Assembly (NCBI GenBank): GCA_048499455.1
Contig: JASNZV010000016.1
Location: 124,001 to 188,000 of the forward strand
Direction of reading: 5' to 3'
Origin: CFX5 sp023384495
GTDB lineage: Bacteria; Chloroflexota; Anaerolineae; Caldilineales; Caldilineaceae
DNA length: 64,000 bases
Made by a program: the position numbers and the translations under genes. Below, one piece after another: positions 63,262 to 64,000 of the stretch; positions within the stretch are counted from its first letter, which is position 1, and each line of letters opens with the position of its first letter. Under the pieces are notes generated by a model, which was not told where the DNA came from, made no database searches, and worked only from the letters and a program-made list of their open reading frames with translations.

Positions 63262-63412
63262 AGGGCGACTCTTCTCCTCGCTTTGCAGATTAGGCAATCG
63301 CTTCGCGTCATTTTGCCGTTGCCATGCTACTGCCGAAGCCTCATAGTGGACCCTACATGATCCGTACCGGCGGATCGGATCCAACTATCCGCAACAAGAA
63401 GAGGAGGCAACG

Positions 63413-64000
63413 ATGGAGACAGTACGAGCGGTTGTTCCACAGGTCCAGTTGTTCGACGATGTAGTTGTTGCAGAATTCAAAGCGAGCCTGCGGGGGGAAC
63501 TGTTACAACCCCATAATGCAGGATACGATGAGGCCCGCACAGTTTGGAATGCCATGATCGACAGACACCCCGCCCTGATTGCCCGCTGCCTGGGCGCTGT
63601 CGACATCATCAACGCCGTCAATTTTGCCCGTGCGCACGATCTGCGCGTCTCCGTGCGCGGCGGGGGGCACAACGTGGCTGGAAACGCAGTGTGCGACCAG
63701 GGGTTGATGATCGACCTGTCGCCCATGAAGGGCATCCGAGTGGATCCGGTGCGGCGCACGGTTCGGGTGGAACCAGGCGCCATTTGGGGTGAGGTGGATC
63801 GAGAAGCCCAGGCCTTTGGTTTGGCGACCACAGGCGGAACAGTCTCGCATACCGGTGTGGCGGGGTTGACGCTAGGTGGGGGCTTGGGCTGGCTGATGGC
63901 GACACACGGCCTTGTCTGCGACAATCTTTTGTCCGTCGATATCGTAACCGCCGATGGGCAGCTTTTGACGGCCAGTGAAATGGAAAACCCGGATCTGTTC
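63413..64000 (+). CDS. FAD-dependent oxidase, GGGHN/BBE type (3' partial)
   Basis: The N-terminal 196 residues of an FAD-linked oxidoreductase of the berberine bridge-like family, cut by the right edge. The FAD-binding part is clear: VSVRGGGHNVAGNAV has the His that usually carries the covalent flavin, then LMIDLSPMKGIRVDP and TTGGTVSHTGVAGLTLGGGLGWL. The second covalent-Cys position (in the TTGGTVSH segment) appears to be a non-Cys residue, so a single His link is expected. Strong ribosome binding site GAGGAGG before the ATG. The reading frame is open at 64000. Substrate unknown; family members oxidise sugars, alkaloids and polyketides. Confidence 0.88.
   Translation, partial: METVRAVVPQVQLFDDVVVAEFKASLRGELLQPHNAGYDEARTVWNAMIDRHPALIARCLGAVDIINAVNFARAHDLRVSVRGGGHNVAGNAVCDQGLMIDLSPMKGIRVDPVRRTVRVEPGAIWGEVDREAQAFGLATTGGTVSHTGVAGLTLGGGLGWLMATHGLVCDNLLSVDIVTADGQLLTASEMENPDLF

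Overview
The window is a high-GC bacterial chromosome segment with long, densely packed genes. It has no rRNA, tRNA, CRISPR or phage genes that I can see. The gene mix suggests a Chloroflexota member of the Caldilinea/Anaerolineae type: a LuxR regulator with an NB-ARC-type ATPase, strings of GNAT acetyltransferases, a BMP-type nucleoside ABC transporter, a large GT4 glycosyltransferase cluster, a cytochrome c maturation set with a four-cysteine CcmH, and a GH116 glucosidase. This assignment is inference from gene families, not from a marker gene.

Layout. 1-10.7 kb is an accessory, resistance-like block: a Tet(M)-like ribosomal protection GTPase (cut by the left edge), a HigBA-like toxin-antitoxin pair, five GNAT-family proteins (one fused to an aminoglycoside-phosphotransferase-like kinase, one Eis-like), a class C beta-lactamase-fold hydrolase and an MFS exporter. 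A PIN-toxin fragment lies among them. 10.7-22.5 kb holds secreted and orphan genes: an M23 peptidase, a HigA antitoxin whose HigB is decayed, a PPOX flavoprotein, a DUF4037 protein followed by a broken paralogue, a GH116 glucosidase and an M4 metallopeptidase with a Cys-rich repeat and P-domain. Several short inverted-repeat elements sit between these genes.

22.9-31.6 kb: a large hybrid histidine kinase; a yybP-ykoY (manganese) riboswitch with a terminator in front of a CaCA cation exchanger; a DUF429 protein and a HyuA-type hydantoinase on the minus strand. 32.0-37.0 kb: a BMP lipoprotein, two permeases and a double ATPase, a complete nucleoside-type ABC importer with a terminator hairpin after the binding-protein gene. 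37-43.7 kb: a possible six-hairpin glycosidase-like protein, a histone-deacetylase-like enzyme, a PPP-type phosphatase, a small membrane protein, MnmA, and a response regulator fused to a class III nucleotide cyclase.

43.8-47.6 kb: ccmH, ccmG, ccmF and a CcmI-like zinc-ribbon protein for cytochrome c maturation. 47.8-58.7 kb: seven consecutive glycosyltransferase-type genes, some with ATGA overlaps. Three of them carry a similar C-terminal tail followed by coiled coil, which suggests one surface-glycan assembly operon. 58.9-64 kb: acpS, a tandem GNAT paralogous to the one at 5.2 kb, a promoter and LuxR/NB-ARC regulator, and the start of a GGGHN-type FAD oxidase cut by the right edge.

Most notable: the Mn riboswitch/terminator controlling a CaCA exchanger; the concentrated resistance-like block with a GNAT-kinase fusion; the repeated tail in the glycosyltransferases; several families of small inverted-repeat elements; and traces of decaying toxin-antitoxin modules.
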